The notes: a model not told the origin generated them from the letters alone. DNA of 13,800 bases from Alphaproteobacteria bacterium (GCA_018828205.1 JAHJWA010000149.1:1-13800), one strand, 5' to 3'; counted from the first letter of the stretch, positions 1 through 8,564 are shown. Program-made: numbers and translations.

Positions 1-1199
1 ACCGCAAGCGAGATGAAGGCGGCGTAGACCGGGGTCCTGGTGTCGGCGCGGGCGTAGAAATTGGGCACCAGCACCTTGACCAGCACATAGGCGGGCAGGC
101 CCAGCACCAGCACGGCGAGCACATTGCCCGTCACCACCGCATCGGCCAGATCGAACCGACCGCCCTGGAAGATCATCGTCACGAAAGGCGTGGCGCAAAC
201 CGCCAGCGCCACCGCCGCGGGGATTGTCAGCAGCATCGCCAGCTCGATCGCATCGGACTGCACCCGGTCGGCGCCTTCCTTGTTCTTGCTGCCGACGAAT
301 TTGGACAACGTGGGCAGGATCGCGGTGCTCAGCGCGATGCCGATGATGCCCAGCGGCAGCTGGTTCAGGCGGTCGGCGTAATTCATGTAGCTGACCGAGC
401 CGCTCTCGAGCTGGTTGAGGAAATAGAGCTGGAGCAGCGTGTTGATCTGATAGGCACCGCCGCCGATCGCCGCGGGCAGCGCGATCACGCCGAGCCGCTT
501 CACCTCGGGGGTCAGCCGGGGCCACAGCAGCCGGGGCCGGAAGCCCTCGACCCGCACCCAGACATAGAGCCAGACGAGCTGCATCACGCCGGCGCCGGTC
601 ACCGCCCAGGCGATGCCATAGGCGGCCTGCTCAACGCTGGCGCCGGTGGCGGCCATCCAGCGTTCGCCGAGCAGCAGCGCGGCGATCAACACGATGTTGA
701 GGATGATCGGAAAGCTCGCCCCCGGCGCGAAGCGCGAGACCGAATTGAGCATGCCGGTGAACAGCGTCACCATGCTGACCAGCACGATATAGGGGAACAT
801 GATCCGCGCGAAATCGACCGCCATGTCGAATTCGCCCGGATCGACCGGCTTGTCCGCCAGCAGCCAGATCACCCCCGGCATCGCCAGCAGCAACACGGCG
901 GTCAGCGCGATCAGCACCGGCAGGAAGACGCTCAGCACATCGTCGCTGAAACTGCGCGCATCCTCCAGCCCGCCATCGCCGTGGAGGCGCTTGGAGAACA
1001 TCGGCACGAAGGCGGCCGAGAAGGCCCCTTCGGCAAACAGCCGCCGGAAGACATTGGGGATGATGAAGGCCTGAAACCACGCGTCGGTCACCGCATTGGC
1101 GCCCAGCACGCGGCTGAAGATCATCTCGCGCGCCATGCCGGCGACGCGGCTGACCATGGTCAGCCCGCCGATCGTCCCGACGTGTTTGAGCAGGCTCAT
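1..1199 (-). CDS. murJ: Lipid II flippase MurJ (MviN), 3' end missing
   Basis: This integral membrane protein of the MOP exporter superfamily moves lipid II across the inner membrane for peptidoglycan synthesis. The frame is open from the ATG at 1199 to the window edge, giving 399 residues; family members are usually a little over 500, so the C-terminal quarter lies outside. The protein opens MSLLKHVGTIGGLTMVSRVA and is a run of hydrophobic helices. The charged residues R18, R24, D39 and R52, which I recall as important in E. coli MurJ, all sit at the same positions. The conserved stretch from NVFRRLFAEGAFSAAF (residues 49-64) is typical of the family. The gene starts 24 bp downstream of the secB stop, so the two are probably cotranscribed. 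The truncation is only the window boundary. Confidence 0.95.
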   Translation of the reverse strand, partial: MSLLKHVGTIGGLTMVSRVAGMAREMIFSRVLGANAVTDAWFQAFIIPNVFRRLFAEGAFSAAFVPMFSKRLHGDGGLEDARSFSDDVLSVFLPVLIALTAVLLLAMPGVIWLLADKPVDPGEFDMAVDFARIMFPYIVLVSMVTLFTGMLNSVSRFAPGASFPIILNIVLIAALLLGERWMAATGASVEQAAYGIAWAVTGAGVMQLVWLYVWVRVEGFRPRLLWPRLTPEVKRLGVIALPAAIGGGAYQINTLLQLYFLNQLESGSVSYMNYADRLNQLPLGIIGIALSTAILPTLSKFVGSKNKEGADRVQSDAIELAMLLTIPAAVALAVCATPFVTMIFQGGRFDLADAVVTGNVLAVLVLGLPAYVLVKVLVPNFYARADTRTPVYAAFISLA

Positions 1200-1223
1200 G
1201 CCCGAGCCCCGGTCAGCGCGAAA

Positions 1224-1760
1224 TCAGGCGTTGCCGCCGGGCAGCGGCGACTGGTCGTCGCCCTGCTGTTGCTGCGCGCGCGCGGCGAGCTGCTGCTGGT
1301 AGAGCGCGCCGAAATCCATCGGCTCCATCATCAGCGGCGGGAAGCCGGCATCGCGCGTCGCATCGGCCACCACGCGGCGCGCGAAGGGAAACAGGATCCG
1401 CGGCGCTTCGGCGTAGAGGAAGGCATGCGCATGCTCGTCGGGCAGGTTGCGCAGGCCCGCGAGGCCGCAATAGCTCAGCTCGACGAGATAGAAATTGCCC
1501 TTCTCGCCCTTGGCGGTGATGTTCACCTTGAGCTCGACCTCGTGAACCTCGCCGCTGACCGGGGTCGCGCCGATGTTGAACTGCAGGTCGATCTGCGGCT
1601 GGTCGGTCCACTGGAAGCAGGCCGGCGCGTTCGGGTTCTCGACCGAGAGATCCTTCACATATTGCGAGATCATCCCCGCGGCGGGCTGGTTGTCCGCGCC
1701 GTTCGAACCGGCTGCGGGATCGGGATTGATGTCGGTGAGGATATCGCCTTCGTCGGCCAT
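1224..1760 (-). CDS. secB: Protein-export chaperone SecB
   Basis: SecB is a cytoplasmic homotetrameric chaperone that holds preproteins unfolded and delivers them to SecA at the Sec translocon. The product is 178 aa, somewhat longer than E. coli SecB (about 155), because of an acidic, Pro/Gly-containing N-terminal extension of about 28 residues. The recognisable core starts at ISQYVKDLSVENPNAP and includes the HEVELKVNITAK strand and the C-terminal region around ILFPFARRVVADATRDAGFPP and MMEPMDFGALY. The tail is Gln-rich (AARAQQQQGDDQ). It is the first gene of a probable secB-murJ unit and is divergent from the Tim44-like gene at 2032. The region before its ATG has no strong Shine-Dalgarno sequence. 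The family call is secure from the core motifs. Confidence 0.96.
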   Translation of the reverse strand: MADEGDILTDINPDPAAGSNGADNQPAAGMISQYVKDLSVENPNAPACFQWTDQPQIDLQFNIGATPVSGEVHEVELKVNITAKGEKGNFYLVELSYCGLAGLRNLPDEHAHAFLYAEAPRILFPFARRVVADATRDAGFPPLMMEPMDFGALYQQQLAARAQQQQGDDQSPLPGGNA

Positions 1761-2031
1761 GATGCGTCGTCTTTCGTGTCAGTGTTGTCGCTGCGGCACC
1801 TGTCGCGGAAGGCTGGTTGGGCCCGGCACCGGTTCGGTGGCGCGCGTAGCACCTGCCAATGGGTGCGGCAACTGCGCTGGATGGGACGGGGCGGGGCCGC
1901 AAAGCGCCCGGAAGAGGCCCCGTCGCGTGTTGTCCATTTGAGTTTTGCACCTATGTAGGGCAGGGGTAAGCTACGAAAATCTCGGGCCCGTTTCGCTTGT
2001 TCGCAGGGCCCACATTGCAGGTGCTTGTTAC
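1761..2031. promoter_or_regulatory. Divergent intergenic region between secB and the Tim44-like gene
   Basis: These 271 bp separate two divergently read genes and should hold promoters for both. The half next to secB is GC-rich and I see no clear promoter for secB in it. The half next to the Tim44-like gene turns more AT-rich near 1930-1980, where a plausible sigma-70-type promoter reads rightward (listed separately). Open frames crossing the interval in other phases are shadows. Confidence 0.6.
1930..1957 (+). promoter_or_regulatory. Candidate sigma-70 promoter for the Tim44-like gene / mltA / smr unit
   Basis: A -35-like TTGTCC (1930-1935) and a -10-like TATGTA (1952-1957) are separated by 16 bp, about 75 bp before the GTG start at 2032. 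This is the most AT-rich part of the interval. It was picked by eye in GC-rich DNA, so it is only a candidate. Confidence 0.35.
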
Positions 2032-2682
2032 GTGATACTGGAAATCGTCATCCTCGCCGCCGTCGCCGCCTTTCTTGGCCTGCGGCTCTATTCGGTGCTC
2101 GGTCGCCGCGCGGAGCACGAGGAAGAGGTGGTGCCGCGCCGCATCGAACGCGGCGAGGAGCGGCTTCCGGGGGATGACTCGGCGCGCGCCGCCCAGCCTG
2201 CGGCGCAGCTGCGCCAGATCGAGGTTCCCGCCGGAACCGAAGCGGGCGTGCGGGCGATCGCCGCGGTCGATCCGCGCTTCGACATCACCTCCTTCCTCGA
2301 AGGCGCCAAGGGCGCCTATGGCATGATCCTCGAAGCCTTCTGGGAAGGCGACCGCGAGACCTTGCGCGAATTGTGCGACGACGACGTGTACGAGAGCTTC
2401 GCCGGCGCGATCGACGCGCGCGAGGCGGCGGGCGAAACGCTCGCCAACCGGCTGGTGCGGATCGAGAGCGCGACGATCAAATCGGCCGAGCTCGATGGGC
2501 GCATGGCGCGCGTCGCGGTGCTGTTCGTCGCCGATATCGCCGCGGTCACCCGCGACCGCGACGACACGGTGATCGCCGGGTCGCTCGACGATGCGGTCGA
2601 AAGCCGCGACATCTGGACCTTCGCGCGCCATGTAGATTCGCCCGAACCCAACTGGATCCTCGACGAGACCGATCAGGACTGA
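2032..2682 (+). CDS. Tim44/TimA-family membrane-anchored protein (GTG start)
   Basis: This is a 216-aa protein with one N-terminal membrane segment (ILEIVILAAVAAFLGLRLYS, residues 2-21), a charged linker to about residue 75 and a C-terminal Tim44-like domain (from about RFDITSFLEGAKGAYGMILE to the end, including LVRIESATIKSAELDGRMA). Mitochondrial Tim44 tethers Hsp70 to the import channel. Bacterial homologues are thought to be inner-membrane adaptors; their role is less certain. I chose GTG 2032 because it puts the membrane helix at the extreme N-terminus, as is usual in alphaproteobacterial homologues. An in-frame ATG at 1945 would add 29 residues unlike the family and would overlap the candidate promoter. 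The gene lies 78 bp before mltA and is divergent from secB, a context of protein export and envelope functions. Confidence 0.85.
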   Translation: MILEIVILAAVAAFLGLRLYSVLGRRAEHEEEVVPRRIERGEERLPGDDSARAAQPAAQLRQIEVPAGTEAGVRAIAAVDPRFDITSFLEGAKGAYGMILEAFWEGDRETLRELCDDDVYESFAGAIDAREAAGETLANRLVRIESATIKSAELDGRMARVAVLFVADIAAVTRDRDDTVIAGSLDDAVESRDIWTFARHVDSPEPNWILDETDQD

Positions 2683-2760
2683 TCCGGGGACGTTCGATGC
2701 GGCAGGTCGCGAAGGATGGGCTCTCGCGCGTCGGATAGGCTGGGGGGAACGGGAAACAGC

Positions 2761-3954
2761 ATGCGTATTCGCTCCTCGCTGACCGTGGCGGCGCTGACAC
2801 TGCTCGCCGCCTGCACCCGCGTCATCCCCGATGCCGGGGCGCCGCAGATCACCCCGCCCGCGCCGGCAGCGCTGCCCGGCAGTGCCGCGCTCGCAGGGAT
2901 CGCGCGCGGCCCGGCGATCGCGTCGCTGGGGCTGGGCCAGAACGATGCCGCCACCGCGCTTGCGGGCTTCCGCGAATCCTGCCCCAAACTGCTGATCCGC
3001 ACCGACCAGAGCGGCCTGACCGAGCGCGACGACTGGCGCCCTGCCTGCGAAGCCGCCGCATCCTGGCCCGCCGGCGATGCCGCGCGCTTCTTCGACACCC
3101 ATTTCGAGACGGTGCGGGTGGGTGAAGGCAACGCCTTTGCCACCGGCTATTTCGAACCCGAGATTCTCGGCAGTCGGACGCCGCAGCCCGGCTACACGGT
3201 GCCCGTCTACCAGATGCCGCCCGATCTGGTGCGTGGCTGGCCGACCGACATGCCCGAGAGCGAGCGCGAAGGGCGCCCCCCGCTCGGGCGCACCGATGCC
3301 ATGGGCAATTTCGTCCCCTATTACGAGCGTGCCGAGATCGAACGCGGCGCGCTGGCCGGGCGCGGGCTCGAGATCGCCTGGGCAGCGGACCCGATCGAGT
3401 TCTTCTTCCTGCAGATCCAGGGCTCGGGCCTGCTGCGCCTGCCCGACGGCTCGCGGATGCGGATCGGCTATGCCGGGCAGAACGGGCGCGAATATGTCGG
3501 CATCGGCAGCGTCATGCGCGAACGCGGACTGCTCGGCGACGGGCCGGGGCAATACCCCGGTTCGATGCAGGGCATCGTCCAATATCTGCGCGACTATCCC
3601 GAGGCGGGCGCCGATCTGATGCGGCTCAACAAGAGCTGGATCTTCTTCCGCGAGCTCGACACGGATGGGCCGCTCGGGGCGCTGGAAATCCCGGTTCGGC
3701 GCGAGGCTTCGGTGGCGGTCGATCCGCTGTTCGTGCCGCTGGGCGCGCCGGTCTGGCTCGATCTCGATCGTGACGTGGCCGACGGGCTGTGGGTCGCGCA
3801 GGACACCGGCGGCGCGATCAAGGGCGCCAACCGTTTCGACACCTTCTGGGGCAATGGTGGCGATGCGCGCGAGATCGCCGGCGGGATGAGCGGGCGCGGC
3901 GCCGCGCTGGTGCTGCTGCCCAAGGGGACCGTCGCGCGTCTCACGCGGCGATGA
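2761..3954 (+). CDS. mltA: Membrane-bound lytic murein transglycosylase A (MltA)
   Basis: MltA cleaves peptidoglycan glycan strands between MurNAc and GlcNAc, forming 1,6-anhydro-MurNAc ends, and normally acts as an outer-membrane lipoprotein. From ATG 2761 the product is 397 aa. It begins with a lipoprotein signal, MRIRSSLTVAALTLLAAC, with a lipobox ending at Cys18. The MltA domain follows (GYFEPEILGSRT, YQMPPDLVRGW, FFLQIQGSGLLRLPDG). A C-terminal 3D domain carries D341, D348 and D360 in GLWVAQDTGGAIKG and RFDTFWGNGGDA. By motif spacing D360 probably corresponds to the catalytic Asp of E. coli MltA (inference). An in-frame ATG at 2716 would put 15 residues ahead of the signal peptide, so 2761 is preferred. 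The stop overlaps the next gene's start (ATGA). Confidence 0.94.
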   Translation: MRIRSSLTVAALTLLAACTRVIPDAGAPQITPPAPAALPGSAALAGIARGPAIASLGLGQNDAATALAGFRESCPKLLIRTDQSGLTERDDWRPACEAAASWPAGDAARFFDTHFETVRVGEGNAFATGYFEPEILGSRTPQPGYTVPVYQMPPDLVRGWPTDMPESEREGRPPLGRTDAMGNFVPYYERAEIERGALAGRGLEIAWAADPIEFFFLQIQGSGLLRLPDGSRMRIGYAGQNGREYVGIGSVMRERGLLGDGPGQYPGSMQGIVQYLRDYPEAGADLMRLNKSWIFFRELDTDGPLGALEIPVRREASVAVDPLFVPLGAPVWLDLDRDVADGLWVAQDTGGAIKGANRFDTFWGNGGDAREIAGGMSGRGAALVLLPKGTVARLTRR

Positions 3955-4523
3955 AGCCCCCGCGCGGCTTGTCCGACGAGGAAGCGCAAGCCTGGCACCG
4001 GGTCGCCGAAACGGTGACCCCGCTGGTCGCGAAGAAGATCGAACCGAAACGCGCTGCGCCCGCGCCGGCAAAGCCAGCGAAGCGCGCCGGTCCGGTTCCG
4101 CCGCCTCCGCCACCCGCCAAGCCGAAGGGGCAGTGGCGTCCCCTCCGACCTCCTCCCAAAGCGCCGGTCGCGCAGGCGAGCGATCTCGATTCGCATTGGG
4201 ACCGCAAGCTCAAGTCCGGCAGCCTGTCGCCCGACTTCACGCTCGACCTCCACGGTCTCGGTCTCGATGCCGCCTACAACCGGCTGATGAGCGGGCTCGC
4301 GCAGGCGCGGGCGATGGATGCGCGCACCATTTTGCTGGTGACGGGCAAACCGCGCCCGGTCGATCCGGCGGATCGCGGCCAGATGCGCGGGGCGATCCGC
4401 GCGAAGGTGCTCGATTGGCTGGCCGCCAGCGAACACGGCAGCGCGATCGCCGCCATACGCAAAGCGCACCGCCACCACGGGGGTGACGGTGCGCTCACGA
4501 TCGTTCTCAAGCGAAGGGGCTGA
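3951..4523 (+). CDS. Smr-domain protein
   Basis: This 190-aa protein has a Pro/Lys/Ala-rich low-complexity N-terminal region (about residues 28-72, including the run VPPPPPPAKPK) and a C-terminal Smr domain (about residues 96-190). The domain contains the signature LDLHG (98-102), LLVTGK (128-133) and the closing HHGGDGALTIVLKRRG. Smr domains are found in MutS2 and in stand-alone proteins; several have DNA- or RNA-nicking activity, but the substrate of this subfamily is not evident from sequence. The canonical TGKG reads TGKPRP here. The ATG at 3951 overlaps the mltA stop in ATGA, which indicates translational coupling. The gene converges on katG with 31 bp between stop codons and no obvious terminator. 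Confidence 0.88.
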   Translation: MKPPRGLSDEEAQAWHRVAETVTPLVAKKIEPKRAAPAPAKPAKRAGPVPPPPPPAKPKGQWRPLRPPPKAPVAQASDLDSHWDRKLKSGSLSPDFTLDLHGLGLDAAYNRLMSGLAQARAMDARTILLVTGKPRPVDPADRGQMRGAIRAKVLDWLAASEHGSAIAAIRKAHRHHGGDGALTIVLKRRG

Positions 4524-4554
4524 AGCGCCCCGTCACTGAGCCATCACCAGCCGA

Positions 4555-6774
4555 TCACTGATGGTATTTGGCGTAGCGCAGATCGAAGCGATCCGCGTTC
4601 ATCACCTTGGTCCAGGCCTTGATGAAATCGTCGACGAACTTCTGCTCGTGACCGTTCTCGGCATAGACCTCGGCCACCGAACGCAGCTGCGAGTTGGAGC
4701 CGAACACCAGATCGGTGCGCGTGGCGCGCCATTTCTCATGGCCCTCCAGACGGCACCGCCCGACGAATTCCTCGTCGCCGCTTTCATCGACCACTTCCCA
4801 GGTCGTGCCCATGTGCAGCAGATTGACGAAGAAGTCGTTGGTCAGCTGCCCCGGCCGCTCCGTCAGCACGCCGATCGAATTGCCATGCTTGGCATGCGTG
4901 CTTACCGCACCCAGCGCGCGCATCCCGCCGACCAGAACGACCATCTCCGGGATCGACAGGCCGAGCAGGCTCGCCCGGTCGATCAGCAGGTCCTCGGTTT
5001 TCACCGGGGCCTTGGTCTTGAGGTAGTTGCGGAAGCCGTCGGCGAACGGCTCCATCGGCTCGAAGCTCTCGGCATCGGTGTGCTCCTCGGTCGCATCGCC
5101 GCGGCCCGTGGTGACCGGCACGGTGACGTCGAAGCCGGCATCCTTCGCGGCCTTCTCGACCGCTGCCGAACCCGCGATGACGATGGCATCGGCCATCGAC
5201 AGATCGCCGCGCAATTCGTCGAGCTTGGCCAGCACCTTGGACAGTTCCTGAGGGTCGTTGACCTTCCAGTCCTTCTGCGGTGCGAGCCGCACCCGCGCGC
5301 CATTGGCGCCGCCGCGATGATCGGACTTGCGGTAGGTCGAGGCCGAGGCCCAGGCCGCCTTCACCAGTTCCGCAACGCTAAGTCCGCTATCGAGCACCTT
5401 GGATTTGAACGCCGAAACGGCGGAATCCGAAGCCTGCACGCCGGCGGGGACCGGATCCTGCCAGATCAGCTCCTCGGCCGGAACCTCGGGGCCCATGTAG
5501 CGGATCTTGGGGCCCATATCGCGGTGACACAGCTTGAACCATGCGCGCGCGAAGGCATCGTCGAGCGCCGCCTGGTCGTCGCGGAAGCGCTCGGAAATCT
5601 TGCGATAATCCGGGTCCATCTTCAGCGCCATGTCGGCGGTGGTCATCATCGTCGGCACCTTCTTGGAAGGATCGCGCGCATCGGGCGCCATGTCTTCCGG
5701 ATCGGGGTCGATCGGCTGCCACTGCTGGGCACCGGCCGGGCTTCTGACCAGCTCGTACTCATATTTGAACAGCAGGCGGAAATAGTCGCCGCCCCACTGC
5801 GTCGGGTTGGGCGTCCAGGCGCCTTCGAGGCCCGATGTCGTGATGTGGCCCTTACCGATCTGGTCGGGGTCGGTAGCCCAGCCGAAGCCCATGAGGTGCA
5901 GGCCTTCGCCTTCGGGTGCGCCCGAAAGCTGGTCGGGCGGAACCGCGCCGTGGCACTTGCCGAAGGCGTGGCCGCCAGCGGTCAGCGCGACGGTTTCCTC
6001 GTCGTTCATGGCCATGCGCGCGAAGGTTTCCTTCATGTCGCGCGCCGAGCCCAGCGGGTCGGGGTCGCCGCCCGGGCCCTCGGGATTGACATAGATCAGG
6101 CCCATCTGGATCGCCGCGAGCGGGCTCTCCAGCGCCTTGCCTTCATCGGGGATGATCCGGGTTTCGACGCCCTGGTCGACCCACTCTTCTTCCGAACCCC
6201 AGTAGATGTCGTTCTCGGGCTCGTAGACGTCTTTGCGCCCGCCACCATAGCCGAACACCGGACCGCCCATGCTTTCGATGGCGACATTGCCGGTCAGGAT
6301 GAACAGATCGGCCCAGCTGATGTGCTTGCCGTATTTCTGCTTGATCGGCCACAGCAGGCGGCGCGCCTTGTCGAGATTGCCGTTGTCCGGCCAGCTGTTG
6401 AGCGGGGCGAAGCGCTGCTGCCCGCTGCTGGCGCCGCCGCGACCGTCGCCGGTGCGATAGGTGCCCGCCGCGTGCCAGGCCATGCGGATGAAGAACGGGC
6501 CGTAATGGCCGTAATCCGCCGGCCACCAGGGCTGGCTGTCGGTCATCAGCGCGGTCAGGTCCTGCTTGAGGGCCTTGTAGTCGAGCACGTTGAAGGCTTC
6601 GACATAGTCGAAATCCTCGCCCATGGGATCGGACGAGGCGCCCCCCTGCGTGAGGATATGAAGGTCGAGCGAGTCCGGCCACCAGTCCTTATTGGTGCGG
6701 CCGAGCAGCGCGCGCACACCACCATCGCCGCCGACGGGGCACCCGCCGCTGATATCACCTGTCTTCGCATCCAT
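4555..6774 (-). CDS. katG: Catalase-peroxidase KatG
   Basis: KatG is a bifunctional heme enzyme that dismutates hydrogen peroxide and also acts as a peroxidase, protecting the cytoplasm. The product is 739 aa, normal for the family, with the usual duplicated peroxidase domains. The distal heme pocket is FFIRMAWHAAGTYR with R97, W100 and H101. The proximal ligand is H269 in LTAGGHAFGKCHG. The Met-Tyr-Trp adduct needed for catalase activity can form from W100, Y228 (IYVNPEG) and M254 (FARMAMN). S314 in ITTSGLEGAW corresponds to S315 of the M. tuberculosis enzyme. The ATG at 6774 has a strong AGGAGA at 6781-6786, six bases upstream. Its own leader lies beyond an ahpF terminator, so it is probably transcribed independently of ahpCF. 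The gene looks intact. Confidence 0.97.
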   Translation of the reverse strand: MDAKTGDISGGCPVGGDGGVRALLGRTNKDWWPDSLDLHILTQGGASSDPMGEDFDYVEAFNVLDYKALKQDLTALMTDSQPWWPADYGHYGPFFIRMAWHAAGTYRTGDGRGGASSGQQRFAPLNSWPDNGNLDKARRLLWPIKQKYGKHISWADLFILTGNVAIESMGGPVFGYGGGRKDVYEPENDIYWGSEEEWVDQGVETRIIPDEGKALESPLAAIQMGLIYVNPEGPGGDPDPLGSARDMKETFARMAMNDEETVALTAGGHAFGKCHGAVPPDQLSGAPEGEGLHLMGFGWATDPDQIGKGHITTSGLEGAWTPNPTQWGGDYFRLLFKYEYELVRSPAGAQQWQPIDPDPEDMAPDARDPSKKVPTMMTTADMALKMDPDYRKISERFRDDQAALDDAFARAWFKLCHRDMGPKIRYMGPEVPAEELIWQDPVPAGVQASDSAVSAFKSKVLDSGLSVAELVKAAWASASTYRKSDHRGGANGARVRLAPQKDWKVNDPQELSKVLAKLDELRGDLSMADAIVIAGSAAVEKAAKDAGFDVTVPVTTGRGDATEEHTDAESFEPMEPFADGFRNYLKTKAPVKTEDLLIDRASLLGLSIPEMVVLVGGMRALGAVSTHAKHGNSIGVLTERPGQLTNDFFVNLLHMGTTWEVVDESGDEEFVGRCRLEGHEKWRATRTDLVFGSNSQLRSVAEVYAENGHEQKFVDDFIKAWTKVMNADRFDLRYAKYHQ

Positions 6775-6852
6775 GGGCTCTCTCCTGTATGTTTGACCGA
6801 CTCAGGCCACCCCGAGCTACAATTGCAGGATGACGGTTTGGCGGTCATTCGT

Positions 6853-6882
6853 CCAATCGATTAAATGGGTCGAATTGATTGG
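6853..6882. promoter_or_regulatory. Candidate operator upstream of katG (inverted repeat)
   Basis: The sequence ccaatcgatt (6853-6862), ten bases, then aattgattgg (6873-6882) forms an inverted repeat with 9 of 10 pairs matching. It lies 79-108 bp upstream of the katG ATG. Its size and symmetry suit a dimeric regulator such as a LysR-type protein (OxyR is the obvious candidate for katG). It shares CGATT-N9/10-GAATT with the ahpC leader. Regulator identity is inferred. Confidence 0.45.
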
Positions 6883-6916
6883 CTGAAACGATGGTGATGC
6901 GGCCCCGCTGCATACG

Positions 6917-6952
6917 AAAAACGCCGCCATCCCCGGGAGGATGACGGCGTTT
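6917..6952 (-). terminator. Intrinsic terminator of ahpF
   Basis: The arms 6919-6932 (aaacgccgccatcc) and 6939-6952 (ggatgacggcgttt) pair over 14 bp with one wobble or mismatch around a six-base loop. Read leftward, the stem ends in a run of five T (6921-6917). It starts 22 bp after the ahpF stop. This is a convincing rho-independent terminator and separates ahpF from katG. Confidence 0.85.
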
Positions 6953-6974
6953 CGCATTCGCATTGCCGATGGTT

Positions 6975-8564
6975 TCAGGCAGCCTGCGCGATCTCTTCCA
7001 CCGGCTCGTTGCGGATGAGATAGTCGAAGGCGGAGAGGCCGGCCTTGGATCCTTCGCCCATCGCCACCACGATCTGCTTGTAGGGAACGGTGGTGACATC
7101 GCCGGCAGCAAAGACGCCGGGCAGATTGGTGCGGCCTTCCTCGTCGATCACGATCTCGCCATGCTTCGACAGCTCGAGCCCGCTGTCCTTGAGCCATTCG
7201 GTGTTGGGCACCAGGCCGATCTGGACGAAGACGCCCGCGAGTTCGATGCTCCGCTCGTCGCCCGAATTGCGATCCTTGACCACCATCCCGTTGACCCGGC
7301 TGCCGTCGCCGGTGATCTCGGTGGTCTGGCCCGAGGTGATGATCTCGACATTGCCCAAGCTGCGCAGCTTGGCCTGCAGCACCTCGTCGGCGCGCAGCTT
7401 GGTGTCGAACTCGACCAGCGTGACATGGCCGACGATCTTGGCGAGGTCGATCGCCGCCTCGACGCCGGAATTGCCGCCGCCGATCACCGCGATGCGCTTG
7501 CCCTTGAACAGCGGCCCGTCGCAATGCGGGCAATAGGCGACGCCCTTGTTGCGGTATTCGGCCTCGCCCGGGACCCCCAGATTGCGCCAGCGTGCGCCGG
7601 TGGAGAGCACCAGGCTGCGCGACGACAGCGTGGCGCCATTGTCGAGTTCGATCCGGTGCAGTCCGCCGGTTTCCTTCGCGGGAACGAGCTTCGCCGCAGT
7701 GGCGAGGTTCATCAGGTCGATCTGATATTCGCCGACATGGGTCTCGAGCTGGCCGGCCAGCTTGGGCCCCTCGGTGTAGGGCGTGCCGGGCAGGTTCTCG
7801 ATCCCGAGCGTGTCGTGCAGCTGACCGCCGAAGCGCTCAGCGGCGATCCCGGTGCGGAAGCCCTTGCGCGCGGTGTAGATCGCCGAAGCCGCGCCCGCGG
7901 GGCCGCCGCCGACGATCAGCACTTCGAACGGGTCCTTGGCGGACAGCTTCTCCGCCGCCTTGGCGCCGCTGCCCTTGTCGAGCTTGGCGAGAATCTCGGC
8001 CAGCTCCATCTTGCCGTTGTAGAAGCTCTCGCCGTTGAGGAAGGTCGCCGGCACGGCCATCACGCCGCGCTCCTCGACCTCGTCCTGAAACGCGCCGCCC
8101 TCGATCAGCGTGGCGGTGATACGCGGGTTCTCCAGCGCCATCAGCGTCAGTGCCTGCACCACGTCGGGGCAGTTGTGGCACGAGAGCGAGAAATACATCT
8201 CGAAATTGTAATCGCCCTCGAGCGCGCGGATCTGTTCGATCAGATCGGCATCGACCTTGGGCGGGTGGCCGCCGGCCCACAGCAGCGCGAGCACCAGCGA
8301 GGTGAATTCGTGGCCCGTCGGCAGCCCGGCGAAGCGGACCCATTTGGTCGCATCGCTGGCGCGGCGGATCACGAAGCTCGGCTTGCGCTCGTCGGTGCCG
8401 TCGAAGCTCGCGCTGACATCACCGTGCAGCGCGGCGATCTGTTCGATCAGCTCGCGGGTCTGCTGCGATTTGGCATCGTCACCGAGCGAGGCGACGAGTT
8501 CGACCGGCTCGCGCAGATTGGCGAGATAGGTCGTCAGCTGCTGGGTGAGATTGGCGTCGAGCAT
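6975..8564 (-). CDS. ahpF: Alkyl hydroperoxide reductase subunit F (AhpF)
   Basis: AhpF is the flavoprotein disulfide reductase that passes electrons from NADH through FAD and two CxxC centres to AhpC. The product is 529 aa (E. coli about 521). The N-terminal thioredoxin-like domain carries SCHNC (C129/C132). An FAD-binding GGGPAG lies at 219-224. The second redox centre is CPHC (C345/C348), followed by GGGNSG (362-367) for the pyridine nucleotide and a C-terminal GVFAAGDVTTVPYK flavin motif. Both CxxC pairs fall on E. coli numbering. The ATG at 8564 is chosen over an in-frame ATG at 8678 because residue 1 then matches the family start and AGGA lies at 8571-8574; the upstream ATG would run through the terminator-like hairpin. 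The gene is downstream of ahpC with a 177-bp gap. Confidence 0.96.
   Translation of the reverse strand: MLDANLTQQLTTYLANLREPVELVASLGDDAKSQQTRELIEQIAALHGDVSASFDGTDERKPSFVIRRASDATKWVRFAGLPTGHEFTSLVLALLWAGGHPPKVDADLIEQIRALEGDYNFEMYFSLSCHNCPDVVQALTLMALENPRITATLIEGGAFQDEVEERGVMAVPATFLNGESFYNGKMELAEILAKLDKGSGAKAAEKLSAKDPFEVLIVGGGPAGAASAIYTARKGFRTGIAAERFGGQLHDTLGIENLPGTPYTEGPKLAGQLETHVGEYQIDLMNLATAAKLVPAKETGGLHRIELDNGATLSSRSLVLSTGARWRNLGVPGEAEYRNKGVAYCPHCDGPLFKGKRIAVIGGGNSGVEAAIDLAKIVGHVTLVEFDTKLRADEVLQAKLRSLGNVEIITSGQTTEITGDGSRVNGMVVKDRNSGDERSIELAGVFVQIGLVPNTEWLKDSGLELSKHGEIVIDEEGRTNLPGVFAAGDVTTVPYKQIVVAMGEGSKAGLSAFDYLIRNEPVEEIAQAA

Noticed and set aside
981..1958. 325-codon plus-strand open frame across murJ and secB
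   Set aside because: It is antisense to two clear genes and has no domain of its own.
1945..2031. N-terminal extension of the Tim44-like protein from an in-frame ATG at 1945
   Set aside because: The extra 29 residues would precede the family's N-terminal membrane helix and overlap the candidate promoter; GTG 2032 fits better.
1951..4113. 720-codon open frame antisense to the Tim44-like gene, mltA and smr
   Set aside because: It spans three well-supported genes in reverse and is compositionally a shadow (Arg/Gly/Ala-rich without motifs).
4561..6864. Very long open frame (767 codons) on the strand opposite katG
   Set aside because: KatG is unambiguous in the other direction. In GC-rich genes with strong G/C third-position bias, antisense frames often lack stops. 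The antisense translation has no recognisable domain.
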